Positions 35,179-45,042 of a stretch of DNA of 64,000 nt are shown in pieces. The DNA comes from an uncultured Alphaproteobacteria bacterium. Lineage in GTDB: Bacteria > Pseudomonadota > Alphaproteobacteria > MPNO01 > UBA2964. The translations under genes and the position numbers were made by a program. The first letter of the stretch is position 1. Each line of letters begins with the position of its first letter. The notes below the pieces were generated by a model that did no database searches, had not been told where the DNA came from, and worked only from the letters and a program-made list of their open reading frames with translations. Location: positions 3,173,391 through 3,237,390 of the forward strand of contig OX638326.1 of NCBI GenBank assembly GCA_951812775.1. The letters run 5' to 3'.

Positions 35179-35688
35179 ATGGTTTCTCTTGTTGAGTTAA
35201 ATAAGGGAGAGGACGCCGATTTTATCGCCGCCCTTGGCGATGTTTTTGAACATTCGCCCTGGTTGGTCGCCCGCACGGCTGCAGCGCGTCCCTTTGTGTC
35301 CCGTGATGCCTTGATCGAAGCATTGATGGTGGCGATGCGTGAGGCGGTAGAAGAAGAGAAACTTGCGTTAATCCGGGCGCATCCTGATCTTGCGGGAAAA
35401 GCGGCACGGGCCGGAGACCTGACGGATCATTCCCGCCATGAACAGTCGAGTGTTGGCCTGGATCGATTGTCTGACGAAGAATATGACCGCTTTACGCGTC
35501 TTAATGATGCCTACAAGGAAAAGTTCGGCTTTCCCTTTATCATTGCCGTCCTTGACCATACAAAGGAAACAATTCTGGCAGCATTCGAAGTGCGGCTTGA
35601 GAGTGATCGCGATAGTCAAATTGATGAGGCGATCAAGAACATTGGACGTATTGTAAGCATACGGGTTCTTGGCACGGTGACGGAGTAG
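35179..35688 (+). CDS. uraD: OHCU decarboxylase
   Basis: Converts 2-oxo-4-hydroxy-4-carboxy-5-ureidoimidazoline to S-allantoin, step three of urate breakdown. 169 residues. Visible: FEHSPWLVARTA, the IRAHPDLAGKAA motif with the catalytic His near residue 67, SSVGLDRLS and the KFGFPFIIAV strand. It starts 4 bp after xdhB and ends 7 bp before puuD, clearly in the same operon. Confidence 0.96.
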   Translation: MVSLVELNKGEDADFIAALGDVFEHSPWLVARTAAARPFVSRDALIEALMVAMREAVEEEKLALIRAHPDLAGKAARAGDLTDHSRHEQSSVGLDRLSDEEYDRFTRLNDAYKEKFGFPFIIAVLDHTKETILAAFEVRLESDRDSQIDEAIKNIGRIVSIRVLGTVTE

Positions 35689-35695
35689 CGGATCT

Positions 35696-36895
35696 ATGGA
35701 GACCATTCTTCTCGACTGGTTGGCGTTGGTATTGCGCTGGACCCACATCATTGTCGGTATCGCCTGGATCGGATCGTCATTCTATTTCATGTGGCTAGAC
35801 TCTCATCTTGGAGAACCGACCGTGCCTGATGAAGAAGTTGAAGGCCAGCTCTGGATGGTTCATAGCGGCGGCTTTTATCGTGTCGATAAAATCATGGTCG
35901 CGCCGAAAATTATGCCGCGACATTTGCACTGGTTTAAATGGGAAGCCTGGTGGACGGGCGTTACCGGTGTTCTGCTCCTGGCTGTTGTCTATTATCTGGG
36001 CTCCGCAGCTTTTCTGATCGATCCGGATGTTGCTGATATTACCAAAATGGAAGCCGTCGGAATCGGTATCGCGACGCTGGTTGTCGGGTGGTTTCTGTAT
36101 GACGGCATATATATGTCTGAGTGGGGCAATAAATACACCAAGGTCTCGGGCGCGATCGGGTTTTTGGGTCTCGTTGTCGTCGCCTATGGGTTAAGCCAGG
36201 TCCTCTCCGGCCGCGCGGCCTACGTTCATGTCGGTGCGTTGATCGGCATCATCATGGTCCTCAATGTCTGGATCAGGATTATTCCCGGTCAACATAATCT
36301 GGTGAATGCCCGGAAGAATGGTGAGGAGCCTGACCCGTCCTATGGCGTGCGGGCAAAACAGCGCTCGGTCCACAATAATTATCTGACGCTACCGATCGTC
36401 TTTGTGATGATCAGCAGCCACTATCCAATGACGTTTGGTCACGAGCATAGCTGGGCCATTCTGATTGCGTTATTCGTGATCGGTGCGCTGGTGCGACACT
36501 GGTTCAATTTGCGCAATTCAGGCTCTGACGCGATCTGGCCGGTACCGGTGGCCATCATGTCGATCATCATGCTGGCGGGTTATGTATCAGTACCGGGGTT
36601 TACGGGCGCCAAAGAAGAAGGTCTGAACCGTAAGGTCTCGGTCGCTGAGGTGCAGGCGATTGTGAAAACCCGTTGTACGTCCTGTCACGCAGCAAAACCA
36701 ACCTATCCCGGCATCGACAAACCGCCGAAAAATATCAAGTTTGAAACTGAAGCTGATATCAGAAAGCATGCGGCTGCAATTCAGAAAACGACAGTGACAA
36801 CCAATACAATGCCGCTGGGCAATTCGACTAAAATGACCAAAGAAGAGCGTCTGGCAATTGGTCACTGGATCGCCAGCGGGATGCCCTCAAAATAG
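35696..36895 (+). CDS. puuD: PuuD-type membrane urate hydroxylase with cytochrome c domain
   Basis: Integral membrane urate oxidase that feeds electrons to the respiratory chain instead of making peroxide. Eight or so hydrophobic helices from WTHIIVGIAWIGSSFYFMW to MSIIMLAGYVSVPGF, then a periplasmic cytochrome c with CTSCH near residue 325 and a later Met-containing NTMPLGNS region. 399 residues. It completes the urate-to-allantoin set with uraH and uraD. Last gene of the + strand operon and convergent with guaD 3 bp away. Confidence 0.96.
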   Translation: METILLDWLALVLRWTHIIVGIAWIGSSFYFMWLDSHLGEPTVPDEEVEGQLWMVHSGGFYRVDKIMVAPKIMPRHLHWFKWEAWWTGVTGVLLLAVVYYLGSAAFLIDPDVADITKMEAVGIGIATLVVGWFLYDGIYMSEWGNKYTKVSGAIGFLGLVVVAYGLSQVLSGRAAYVHVGALIGIIMVLNVWIRIIPGQHNLVNARKNGEEPDPSYGVRAKQRSVHNNYLTLPIVFVMISSHYPMTFGHEHSWAILIALFVIGALVRHWFNLRNSGSDAIWPVPVAIMSIIMLAGYVSVPGFTGAKEEGLNRKVSVAEVQAIVKTRCTSCHAAKPTYPGIDKPPKNIKFETEADIRKHAAAIQKTTVTTNTMPLGNSTKMTKEERLAIGHWIASGMPSK

Positions 36896-36898
36896 CTG

Positions 36899-38215
36899 CT
36901 ATTCACGTTCGAAGGCGAGATTTCCGGCGATGTAGGTAGCACAGGTAGCGCGATCATCAGCCATCGTCATAAGAACGAAGAGCTGTTCTTCGATGGATTC
37001 CGCAAATTGCATACGGTAATCTATAATTGGCCTAGATTTCAGATCGATGATCGCCACATCGGCTTCCGTGCCGACCTCCAACGTTCCGATCTTGTCTTCG
37101 AGACATAAGGCCTTTGCCGCACCCGCCGTTGCCATATAGAGCGCCTGTGTCGCGTCCAATTCAGTGCCAGCGAGCCGCGCGACCTGATAGGCTGCTCCCA
37201 TGGTTTGAAGCATTGAGAAGCTGGTTCCGGCACCGAGATCGGTGGCAAGCCCAACCGGTACAGACCGTTCCGCGTTTCTGGCCTTTTCGATATTAAACAG
37301 GCCACTGCCGAGAAACTGGTTTGAAGTTGGGCAATGGGCAATTGCCGTATTGCTGTCATGGCAACGTTGCCATTCCTCATCGGTGAGATAGATGCCATGT
37401 CCGAAGATGCTGCGAGGCCCCGTCAGGCCAAAATGGTCATACACATCAAAATAGCCCTTTCGATCCGGGTATAGCTCCTGAACCCAGTCTATTTCCTGAT
37501 GGGTTTCGGCAATGTGGGATTGGACATATGTGCCCGGATGTTCACGCCACAGTGCACCCGCCAGCTCCAGCTGATCTGGTGTGGAAGAGGCGGCAAATCT
37601 TGGTGTAATGGCGTAGAGCAATCTATCTGTGCCGTGCCATTTCTCAATCAGGTGTTTTGACTGGTCGTAACCGCTTCGCGCCGTATCCTGTAGCGTTTTC
37701 GGTGCGTTGCGGTCCATCAGGACTTTGCCGGCAATCATCCTCATGTCGTGGATTTGCGCGGTTTCAAACAGGGCGTCTGCTGATTGTTCGTGAACAGTGC
37801 AAAAAACCGAGGCTGTCGTCGTACCGTTGCGAAGAAGCTCCGTGCAGAATATCTCGGCACTTTCTGAAGCGTGGCTTTTATCTGCAAATGTCTGCTCGGC
37901 CACAAAGGTGTATTTATCCAGCCAGTCGATGAGCGCTTCCCCACCCGCACCAATGATTTGAGTCTGTGGATAGTGGACATGGCAGTCGATAAAGCCCGGA
38001 AGGATGAGGCTGTCGGGGTATGTTGCGATCTCAATATCATCCGGCAGCGTTGGCAAAATTGCGGGCGCATCGCCAAAGGTCGAAATCAGACCATTTTCCA
38101 TGACCAGAATGGCATCGCCTTCATAGCGCAGGGCTGATGCCGATGGCTCCAGAAACGGATCACCGGTAAATGTCAGGGCAGCCCCGCGAATTGCGGTTCG
38201 GCTTGAACTTTTCAT
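36899..38215 (-). CDS. guaD: Guanine deaminase
   Basis: Amidohydrolase-fold enzyme converting guanine to xanthine and ammonia. 438 residues. Metal sites: FIDCHVHYPQTQIIG (HxH), a middle QSHIAETHQE, GHGIYLTDEEW and the late Asp in GLATDLGAGTS. It feeds the xanthine dehydrogenase encoded on the other strand. It diverges from gpt across a 121-bp spacer that probably holds both promoters. Confidence 0.94.
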   Translation of the reverse strand: MKSSSRTAIRGAALTFTGDPFLEPSASALRYEGDAILVMENGLISTFGDAPAILPTLPDDIEIATYPDSLILPGFIDCHVHYPQTQIIGAGGEALIDWLDKYTFVAEQTFADKSHASESAEIFCTELLRNGTTTASVFCTVHEQSADALFETAQIHDMRMIAGKVLMDRNAPKTLQDTARSGYDQSKHLIEKWHGTDRLLYAITPRFAASSTPDQLELAGALWREHPGTYVQSHIAETHQEIDWVQELYPDRKGYFDVYDHFGLTGPRSIFGHGIYLTDEEWQRCHDSNTAIAHCPTSNQFLGSGLFNIEKARNAERSVPVGLATDLGAGTSFSMLQTMGAAYQVARLAGTELDATQALYMATAGAAKALCLEDKIGTLEVGTEADVAIIDLKSRPIIDYRMQFAESIEEQLFVLMTMADDRATCATYIAGNLAFERE

Positions 38216-38336
38216 ATCCGTATTCTTTACGAGAGGAGGCGTTGTGCCAATGACTTGTTGATGGTGGTTGATCAGTCCCGATTGCCTGTATGTAATAGAG
38301 GACTGAACAAGCGCCTATAAAAACCGGAAAGTCATT

Positions 38337-38822
38337 ATGGAAGACTCTGCAGAACGTTATCAAAAATCATTTCCTGTTTCCTGGGATCAGCTCCATCGCG
38401 ATGCTAAAGCTCTTGCCTGGAGGCTGGCGGATAAAGGGCCCTGGGAATCTGTTGTGGCGATCACGCGGGGAGGGCTCGTTCCTTCCGCCATTATTGCTCG
38501 GGAACTCGAAATTCGCATGATCGACACGGTCTGTGTGTCTTCTTATGAGCATCAGAGCCAAAGTGGTGTCGAGGTCATCAAACGGGTGGAAGGTTCGGGC
38601 AAAGGTGTTCTGTTGATAGATGACCTTGTCGATACTGGCAGGACAGCGAAGGTCGTCCGGGAAATGTCGCCCGACGCTCATTTTGCGACGGTTTATGCCA
38701 AGCCCGAAGGCCGCCCAATGGTTGATAGCTTCGTGACAGAGGTTAGTCAGGACACCTGGATCTTTTTCCCCTGGGATACAGAGCTGAGCTTCGTCGAACC
38801 TATCGCGAATAACCGTTCCTAG
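38337..38822 (+). CDS. gpt: Xanthine phosphoribosyltransferase
   Basis: Salvages xanthine and guanine to nucleotides with PRPP. 161 residues. The PRPP-binding signature [15 protein letters not shown] is near residue 86 and an N-terminal [10 protein letters not shown] loop is near 45, as in E. coli Gpt. Its presence beside guaD sets a salvage-versus-catabolism branch point. Starts 121 bp from guaD and ends 3 bp before the next gene, with which it is presumably cotranscribed. Confidence 0.94.
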   Translation: MEDSAERYQKSFPVSWDQLHRDAKALAWRLADKGPWESVVAITRGGLVPSAIIARELEIRMIDTVCVSSYEHQSQSGVEVIKRVEGSGKGVLLIDDLVDTGRTAKVVREMSPDAHFATVYAKPEGRPMVDSFVTEVSQDTWIFFPWDTELSFVEPIANNRS

Positions 38823-38825
38823 ACC

Positions 38826-40418
38826 ATGAAATACGCCCGGACCCAATCCGGCGGTATGGTCGTCGCGCCACATTTCCTGGCAGCGGAAGCTGGTGCGCGT
38901 GTGCTGGGCGAGGGTGGCAATGCGATTGAGGCAATGATCGCAGCCGCAGCAACGATTACGGTCGTTTATCCGCATATGAACGCGCTGGGGGGTGACAATT
39001 TCATCCTGATTGGTGATGGGGGTAAACCGCTGGCTATTGATGCTTGTGGCGGTGCCGCCAGGTCAGCGAATATCGGGTTTTATCAATTGCAGGGATTAGA
39101 GGCGATTCCCTCGCGCGGTCCTCTAGCGGCGCTTACTGTCGCAGGCGCGGTTTCAGGATGGCAAATGGCGTTGGCGGAAAGCAAAAGGCGTGGCGGAAAG
39201 ATACCACTTTCCCGGCTGTTTGAGGATGCTGTCGAGCATGCGCGCACGGGCACGCCGGTTTCGGGCACCTTGCACCGCAATGCGGCTGGCAAGCTGGAAG
39301 AGTTGAAAGATGTTTCCGGCTTTGCAGAAACGTTTCTGGTTGATGGAAGCGCTCCCGCTGAAGGATACGAGCTGAGACTTCCCGCATTGGCGGATACCTT
39401 CGAACGGCTTGGCATAGCAGGGCTCGATGATTTCTATCGGGGTGACATCGCGCAATCGATCTCCAGAGAGCTTGAAGCCGCCGGAAGCCCGCTCAGGGCG
39501 GAAGATCTGGCGGGTCACAAGGCCCTCTCTGTGGAACCACTTTCCATTAATCTAAAGAGCGGAACAGCCTATACCATGCCGCCCCCGACCCAGGGATTGG
39601 CTTCAATGATGATCCTCGGGTTGTGTGAGCGTCTGGGGGTATCTGAGCCCGAGGGTTTCGCGCATATCCACGCTATCGTTGAGGCCGGCAAACGAGCCTT
39701 TCGGGTGCGGGACCGATATGTATCCGACCCTACGTTCATGACAGTCGAGCCGACAAATTTTTTGTCGAATGACATGCTCGATCAGTTGGCTGCCGAAATT
39801 GATCTTGAAACGGCATTGCCATGGCCAGAAATTTCTCAGCCGGGAGACACCGTGTGGCTTGGGGCGATGGATAGTGAAGGATGTTCGGTCAGCCTTATCC
39901 AAAGCATTTATTGGGAATTTGGGTCGGGTCTTGTACTGCCAGAGACCGGGATCGTCTGGCAGAACCGTGGCACCAGCCTTAGCCTTGATCCGGAAAGCGC
40001 CAATCCGTTAATGCCGGGCCGCCGTCCCTTCCACACCATCCATCCGGCGATGGCGATACTCAATGATGGACGTCATTTGGTCTACGGCACGATGGGCGGC
40101 GAAGGACAGCCCCAAACTCAAGCTGCAATCTACACTCGCTACGTTGACTTTGAGCAGGGTCTTGAAGAATCGATTGCGGCGCCGCGCTGGCTATTGGGTC
40201 GGACATGGGGAGAAGAAACGGCCAAGTTGCGGATTGAGAAGCGCTTTGATCCTGCCGTGGTCGAGTCATTGCGCCAAGCTGGCCACGATATTGAAGTCGT
40301 TGGTGAGGTTGATGAGATGATGGGACACGCCGGGGCAATTGTTCGCCATAGCAATGGCGTTATCGAAGGGGCATCAGATCCGCGTTGTGATGGCGCCGCG
40401 GTAACAGACGCTGGATAG
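38826..40418 (+). CDS. Gamma-glutamyltransferase-family Ntn hydrolase
   Basis: 530-residue member of the GGT family. Visible: an N-terminal AEAGARVLGEGGNAIEAM segment, MNALGGDNFILIG, a PPPTQGLASMMILG loop, the self-processing region with candidate catalytic Thr in GDTVWLGAMD (about residue 345) and MPGRRPFHTIHPAM. No signal peptide is visible, so it may be cytoplasmic, unlike classical GGT. Family members also hydrolyse other acylamides. Its place in a purine island suggests an amide or ureide substrate, which is inference. Converges on the allH-like gene 1 bp away. Confidence 0.85.
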   Translation: MKYARTQSGGMVVAPHFLAAEAGARVLGEGGNAIEAMIAAAATITVVYPHMNALGGDNFILIGDGGKPLAIDACGGAARSANIGFYQLQGLEAIPSRGPLAALTVAGAVSGWQMALAESKRRGGKIPLSRLFEDAVEHARTGTPVSGTLHRNAAGKLEELKDVSGFAETFLVDGSAPAEGYELRLPALADTFERLGIAGLDDFYRGDIAQSISRELEAAGSPLRAEDLAGHKALSVEPLSINLKSGTAYTMPPPTQGLASMMILGLCERLGVSEPEGFAHIHAIVEAGKRAFRVRDRYVSDPTFMTVEPTNFLSNDMLDQLAAEIDLETALPWPEISQPGDTVWLGAMDSEGCSVSLIQSIYWEFGSGLVLPETGIVWQNRGTSLSLDPESANPLMPGRRPFHTIHPAMAILNDGRHLVYGTMGGEGQPQTQAAIYTRYVDFEQGLEESIAAPRWLLGRTWGEETAKLRIEKRFDPAVVESLRQAGHDIEVVGEVDEMMGHAGAIVRHSNGVIEGASDPRCDGAAVTDAG

Positions 40419-40419
40419 G

Positions 40420-41310
40420 TTATCTCGCCAACCAGCTTCGTAGAGCAATCACGACACCTGTTAAGGCGTCCCACCCTGAACAATGCCCGATGGCATCGAG
40501 ACGCTTTAGGGAGGTGCTGAGATTCTGGCTTCGGTCTGCGATTATATCACTAATCGCGGCATGCAGGGGTTCGGCACCTACACCCTGCGCGGCGGCCCTA
40601 AGATGGGCACGACTGATTTCATTAGTGGCAGAGGCTGCTTCCTCAATGGCTTCTGCCAGACAGGTGCTCTTGTTTTCTTCACCCAATATCCGCAATGCGA
40701 TCATCATGCCGCCGAGAAAGTCGTCTCCTGAGGGTGTGAGACCGGGTCCCATACCGATTAAGGTTGTAACAGCATCTCGAATATCGGCTGGATCGTTGCT
40801 CCCGCGTTGGACAAAGTTTTTCATCTTCCCGATGGCAGATGCGGCGGTAGGTAAGGTCGTGTTTTCTGATCCATCAGGAAAAATGAATGAGGCCAGCCCC
40901 TCAGCAGGGGTCACGTTGAACGCATGATCTGCCAATGTATTCAACCCCGCCGTGACTGTTTGTTTGTTCAGGCGGGTCGTGATGTCTGGTTGCCAACGTT
41001 TGGCGTCGCGGTAGGAAAAGGCAAAGCGATTTCCGATGTGAATGTGGGTCGCTGATATCCTTACGCGATCTTCGAGCTGCAATCCGCTGGCCTGCCAGTT
41101 GGTGTCGGGTGGGGCATTGGTTTGGGCATTGAGCGGCCCCAGCGAAAGCGCGGAATTGCCAAAGCAAATCCAGTCTCCCGCCATTTCAATATAGAAACTG
41201 CGTTCAAAAAGGGCGGCGACACGCCCATACTTCGGAAAATCTATGGCGTTTAGCGCCAAATCACCTGCCAAAGTAATGGCAAATTCGTTAGCGCTTTGCC
41301 CGTCAGCCAT
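40420..41310 (-). CDS. allH: DUF2877 protein, AllH subunit of oxamate carbamoyltransferase
   Basis: Third component of AllFGH (E. coli YlbF/AllH). 296 residues. The hallmark GMGPGLTPSGDDFLGGMM is near residue 188. The rest is moderately conserved, with a C-terminal GHCSGWDALTGVVIAL. The start overlaps the carbamate kinase stop by 8 bp, making it the last gene of the operon that begins with the allantoate-type amidohydrolase. AllFGH is reported to split oxalurate with phosphate into oxamate and carbamoyl phosphate. Confidence 0.87.
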   Translation of the reverse strand: MADGQSANEFAITLAGDLALNAIDFPKYGRVAALFERSFYIEMAGDWICFGNSALSLGPLNAQTNAPPDTNWQASGLQLEDRVRISATHIHIGNRFAFSYRDAKRWQPDITTRLNKQTVTAGLNTLADHAFNVTPAEGLASFIFPDGSENTTLPTAASAIGKMKNFVQRGSNDPADIRDAVTTLIGMGPGLTPSGDDFLGGMMIALRILGEENKSTCLAEAIEEAASATNEISRAHLRAAAQGVGAEPLHAAISDIIADRSQNLSTSLKRLDAIGHCSGWDALTGVVIALRSWLAR

Positions 41311-42271
41311 CGTCGCGAATGATATGGGTTCCTGTTTCGCCGTTCAGAGCATCCATTGCCTGTTCCAGGTCGGCAATGATCACGCGGTCGCCACCCCCTT
41401 CCAGAAATCGGATGGCGGCATCAATCTTGGGCCCCATACTGCCGGGCGGGAAATGTCCTTCTGCTTCCAAGGCTTTGATTTCTGAAAGTGTGACTTGATC
41501 AAGGAATTGTTGATCGGGCTTGCCAAAATTGATCGCAACCTTGGGAATCGCAGTCAAAATCATAAACGTTTCGATGCCGAGAATATTGCCCATCAGGGCG
41601 GAAGTAAGGTCTTTATCGACAACAGCCGAAACCCCGTGCCGGACACCCTTGGCACCGCGAATGACCGGAATACCACCGCCGCCGCCAGCAATAACGATAG
41701 TGCCCCGTTGCGCTAGCACTTCGACCAGCGATATATCGCAGACATGTTTGGGAATTGGTGAGGGGACGACGTGTCGCCAGCCGCGTCCAGAGTCTTCGGC
41801 CATCAACCAGCCGAGCTCTTCCTGCACGGCTTTGGCATCTGTTTCACTAAAGAACGGCCCAACGGGTTTTGTAGGGTTGTCAAAGGCAGGGTCGTTTTCG
41901 TCGACCTCCACCTGGGTCAGCAGGCACGCTACATGCCGCGGGTTGTCGTCCTCGCGTAACGCATTCTCCATCGCCTGCATTAGCAGATAGGCAATACCCC
42001 CCTGGCTATGGGCGACGCAAATATCCAGCGGCATGGGTGAAATGCGGTCACGGGTCAGCGCCTGTCGCATTAAAATCTTGCCAACGACCGGCCCATTACC
42101 ATGCGTAATAATAAGCTGCTCGACCGCATGACCAAGAGGAAGGAGGGCTTGCGCTGTTTTCGCCGCAATTGCCTCCTGTTCGTCTGCGGTCCCTTTTATG
42201 TCTTCGGGGTGTGTGGCATTACCCCCGATCGCAATGACGAGCTTGTTGGGAATGGCATTACCTTCTGGCAT
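41303..42271 (-). CDS. allK: Carbamate kinase
   Basis: Makes ATP from carbamoyl phosphate and ADP, releasing CO2 and ammonia. 322 residues with the amino-acid kinase fold: VIAIGGNATHPED at the start, LIITHGNGPVVG near residue 55, AHSQGGIAYLLMQAME, VIAGGGGGIPVI near 207 and VDKDLTSALMG. The name allK (E. coli YbcF) is taken from its position between the AllF and AllH genes. arcC would be the generic name. Confidence 0.92.
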   Translation of the reverse strand: MPEGNAIPNKLVIAIGGNATHPEDIKGTADEQEAIAAKTAQALLPLGHAVEQLIITHGNGPVVGKILMRQALTRDRISPMPLDICVAHSQGGIAYLLMQAMENALREDDNPRHVACLLTQVEVDENDPAFDNPTKPVGPFFSETDAKAVQEELGWLMAEDSGRGWRHVVPSPIPKHVCDISLVEVLAQRGTIVIAGGGGGIPVIRGAKGVRHGVSAVVDKDLTSALMGNILGIETFMILTAIPKVAINFGKPDQQFLDQVTLSEIKALEAEGHFPPGSMGPKIDAAIRFLEGGGDRVIIADLEQAMDALNGETGTHIIRDDG

Positions 42272-42283
42272 CGCGTCTCTCCC

Positions 42284-43774
42284 TTAGCTATTGACCCCCA
42301 GCAGTCTGAGGGCAGCAAGTGCTGCATCTGCGTTTGATTCCGCAACATGAATGTCAGCCGCTTCTAGCGCCTTGATCTGGCTGGACCGTACTTGCGGATC
42401 CAGCTCTGTGCCGGTTACGGACGCAATGATAGCGGGGCCATTTTCACCGCGCAGGTCATCAAGCATTGTCACAAGCTGACCGGCCGGGTCTGGATGAGCG
42501 CCGTACCCGATCACGATATCGATCAGGATCACACCAATGGTGCTATCCGCCATGGCATCAGCCAACGGTTCATGACGAATTTCGGGATCGATCATCGGAT
42601 GAGGTCGACCCTGTGTATATTGGTCATCGCCAAGATCAATTATTTGATGGGCTTCGTTGTTTTCTGATAGACCGACGGCGCCGGGGACAGCCGCATTGGA
42701 AGCAACTGGTAGACCGGCATCCAGTAAAATTAGCTGTGACTCAGCCGCCAGCGTGCCGCCGGAATAAAGGCCACGGATCCCTTTTCGGCTCTCAGGCAAA
42801 CTGGTTCCCACAGATTCTGACTGTTCAAATTCGCCGCCGCCTAAAGCTGCTTGCGCCGCATCTTTCAGCGTCCTGGCTGCTGTTGCGTTCGTTGGGAGTT
42901 CAAGGTCGGTGGCACCGATAAAACAGACTGTGAAAGGTTTCGCGCTTTGCGCAATACGATCCATGATTCTGGGCAGGACTTTCTCGCCCGGTGGTTTTGA
43001 AATCAAGATGATGTGTTTGGTTGCGGTATCTGCATCGAGCCGATCAATTCCCATCAGAGTTGATACACCCCCAATTTCATCTTTGAGGTCTCTGCCGCCA
43101 ACGCCAATTGCGTGAGAAACACCCCTACCATTATTGGAAATTAGCGAGGTGACTTCCTGAATGCCGGTGCCGCTGGCGCCGACGATGCCAATATCGCCAC
43201 GCTTAACCTGGTTGGCAAAGGCGAGTGGTACCCCGTCCAGTATGGCGGTGCCACAATCCGGTCCCATCATCAGGACGCCTTCCTCGCGGGCCTGAATCTT
43301 GAGGCTAATTTCGTCTTCGATTGAGACGTTATCGCTAAACATCATGACATTAAGCCCGCGGCTAATTGCTTTGCGGGCTTCCGCTGCAGCAAATTCACCG
43401 GGAACTGATATCAGCGCGAGGTTGGCACCTGGATTAGCCTTGGCTGCTGCACGAATAGTTTGCGGTCGCCACTCTGTATCGCCGTCTGCCGAGCGTGTTT
43501 GACTCTTGATCTGAGGTTCAATGGTTTCGGCGGCTTTCTGCGCAGCAGCAGAATCGTTTGCACGGATGGCGAGGATCAGGTCACCACCTTCAGCGGCTGC
43601 TCCTTCGTCGGCCAACAGACCCGCATCTTTCAAAATCTGCTTGTTTGAGGGTGACCCCATCATCAGGCCAGCTTCATTAACGCCGTCCAATGCTGCGAGA
43701 TCACGCGACAGGCGCATTAATGCAACGGAGTCTTTGTAAAACCCCTGAAAAACAATATTGAGGGTGACTTCCAT
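42284..43774 (-). CDS. allF: FdrA / AllF, acyl-CoA synthetase-like subunit
   Basis: Component of oxamate carbamoyltransferase, built like succinyl-CoA synthetase alpha with a ligase-type domain. 496 residues. Visible: MMGPDCGTAILDGVPLA near residue 172, VGASGTGIQEVTSLIS near 198, AIGVGGRDLKDEIGG and RGLYSGGTLAAESQLIL near 328. E. coli FdrA is about 60 residues longer. The missing tail seems to be encoded separately at 45043-45225. Its start overlaps the DUF1116 stop by 1 bp (TGATG), a translational coupling signal. Confidence 0.92.
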   Translation of the reverse strand: MEVTLNIVFQGFYKDSVALMRLSRDLAALDGVNEAGLMMGSPSNKQILKDAGLLADEGAAAEGGDLILAIRANDSAAAQKAAETIEPQIKSQTRSADGDTEWRPQTIRAAAKANPGANLALISVPGEFAAAEARKAISRGLNVMMFSDNVSIEDEISLKIQAREEGVLMMGPDCGTAILDGVPLAFANQVKRGDIGIVGASGTGIQEVTSLISNNGRGVSHAIGVGGRDLKDEIGGVSTLMGIDRLDADTATKHIILISKPPGEKVLPRIMDRIAQSAKPFTVCFIGATDLELPTNATAARTLKDAAQAALGGGEFEQSESVGTSLPESRKGIRGLYSGGTLAAESQLILLDAGLPVASNAAVPGAVGLSENNEAHQIIDLGDDQYTQGRPHPMIDPEIRHEPLADAMADSTIGVILIDIVIGYGAHPDPAGQLVTMLDDLRGENGPAIIASVTGTELDPQVRSSQIKALEAADIHVAESNADAALAALRLLGVNS

Positions 43775-45024
43775 CAGGAAAGTCCCAAATTTGCAGCCAG
43801 ACGCCTAACAGCCTGTTCAAAACAAGCCATAGGGGCTCGGACGACGCCCGCACCAACCTGACCGATACCAGGCTCGCGGTGCGCGATCCCTGTATTGATC
43901 GTTGGAGCGATGCCTGAATCGACCACCAACCGAATGTCTATACCGGTTGGTACTCCGAGATAATCCAGCGATGGAATGGTCCATTCGGGATTCTCCGCAG
44001 CGCATATTTCCCCCATGCGGTAGGTATAGTTGGCCGCCTCTGACGCGGCTCCGGCGCCGACAAATCCGGCAACGGCAGGCGATGCCCCCATCGCAAAACC
44101 ACCTAGCCCGATGGTTTCGACGATTGTGGAATCACCCATATCTGGGTTGGCGTCAGCTTCGGAATAACCGGCAAAATATAGTCCCTCCGGCATCTCGACC
44201 GGTGCCGTAAACCATTCATCGCCAGTGCCGCTTACGCGGATTCCGAAGTCAGTTCCATTACGGGACATGGCGGTGACTATCGAGGATCCCTCAATGTTCC
44301 GCACCGGGTCCATGATCGCCTTGCCCATCGCCATGGTGATATTGAGATGGAACTGGTCGTTGGCACTGATAAACGCCAGAGATTCCGACAAAGCCGTTGT
44401 GTCATCACTGGTCCTGGCCATTGCAGAGGCGATTGCCCGTAATACCAGTCCGGAGCAGGCAACGTTGCGCTGGTGCATTTCGTCGCCCATCGACAATCCG
44501 CGGGCAATCAGCGGTTTCAGTTCAATACCACCCATATCTTTCAGAGCTTTGCCCATAGCCGGGCCGAGCACATCCCGAATCCATGCGAGGCGATTGAGGA
44601 CTTCTTCGTCATTTCCGCCAAACCGCATGACTTTGCCAAGGCCTTCATTGATGGCGCAATAGGCACGATTTCCGATTATTTTGTTTTCGACCACCATCAC
44701 CGGTTGGCTGACTGTCGTCATGCCCGTCATTGGACCGACAGCGTCGTGATGATGATTGGCATCAAAGGCGATATCGCCTGATGAAGCCATATCAACCGCC
44801 TGTTCCAGATCGCTTGCCCATCCTTCAAAAACAGTGATCCCGGCGATGGCGCCCTGCATAGGCCCGCACATGCGGTCCCACTCTAGAGGTGGCCCGGCGT
44901 GCAGGATCATTTTGTCCTGCAGGTCAGGGACAATTTCTCCTGCGGGGACCACGTCGATCAGGACAGGTTCCGCACCAAGCATGCGTCGGATTGCTTCTTC
45001 GTTGGCTTTTTCGATGAGTTCCAT
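43774..45024 (-). CDS. allG: DUF1116 protein, AllG subunit of oxamate carbamoyltransferase
   Basis: 416 residues, closely similar throughout to E. coli YlbE/AllG as I remember it: KMILHAGPPLEWDRMCGPM, VFEGWASDLEQA, RAYCAINEGLGKVMRFGG, MGDEMHQRNVA, SIVTAMSRNGTDFGIRVSG, ANPDMGDSTIVETIGLGG and the C-terminal NTGIAHREPGIGQVG. It lies between the small FdrA-tail gene (18 bp upstream) and allF. A second, diverged paralogue is encoded at 21407-22603. Confidence 0.93.
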   Translation of the reverse strand: MELIEKANEEAIRRMLGAEPVLIDVVPAGEIVPDLQDKMILHAGPPLEWDRMCGPMQGAIAGITVFEGWASDLEQAVDMASSGDIAFDANHHHDAVGPMTGMTTVSQPVMVVENKIIGNRAYCAINEGLGKVMRFGGNDEEVLNRLAWIRDVLGPAMGKALKDMGGIELKPLIARGLSMGDEMHQRNVACSGLVLRAIASAMARTSDDTTALSESLAFISANDQFHLNITMAMGKAIMDPVRNIEGSSIVTAMSRNGTDFGIRVSGTGDEWFTAPVEMPEGLYFAGYSEADANPDMGDSTIVETIGLGGFAMGASPAVAGFVGAGAASEAANYTYRMGEICAAENPEWTIPSLDYLGVPTGIDIRLVVDSGIAPTINTGIAHREPGIGQVGAGVVRAPMACFEQAVRRLAANLGLS

Positions 45025-45042
45025 CTGTCACTTTTCCTGAGA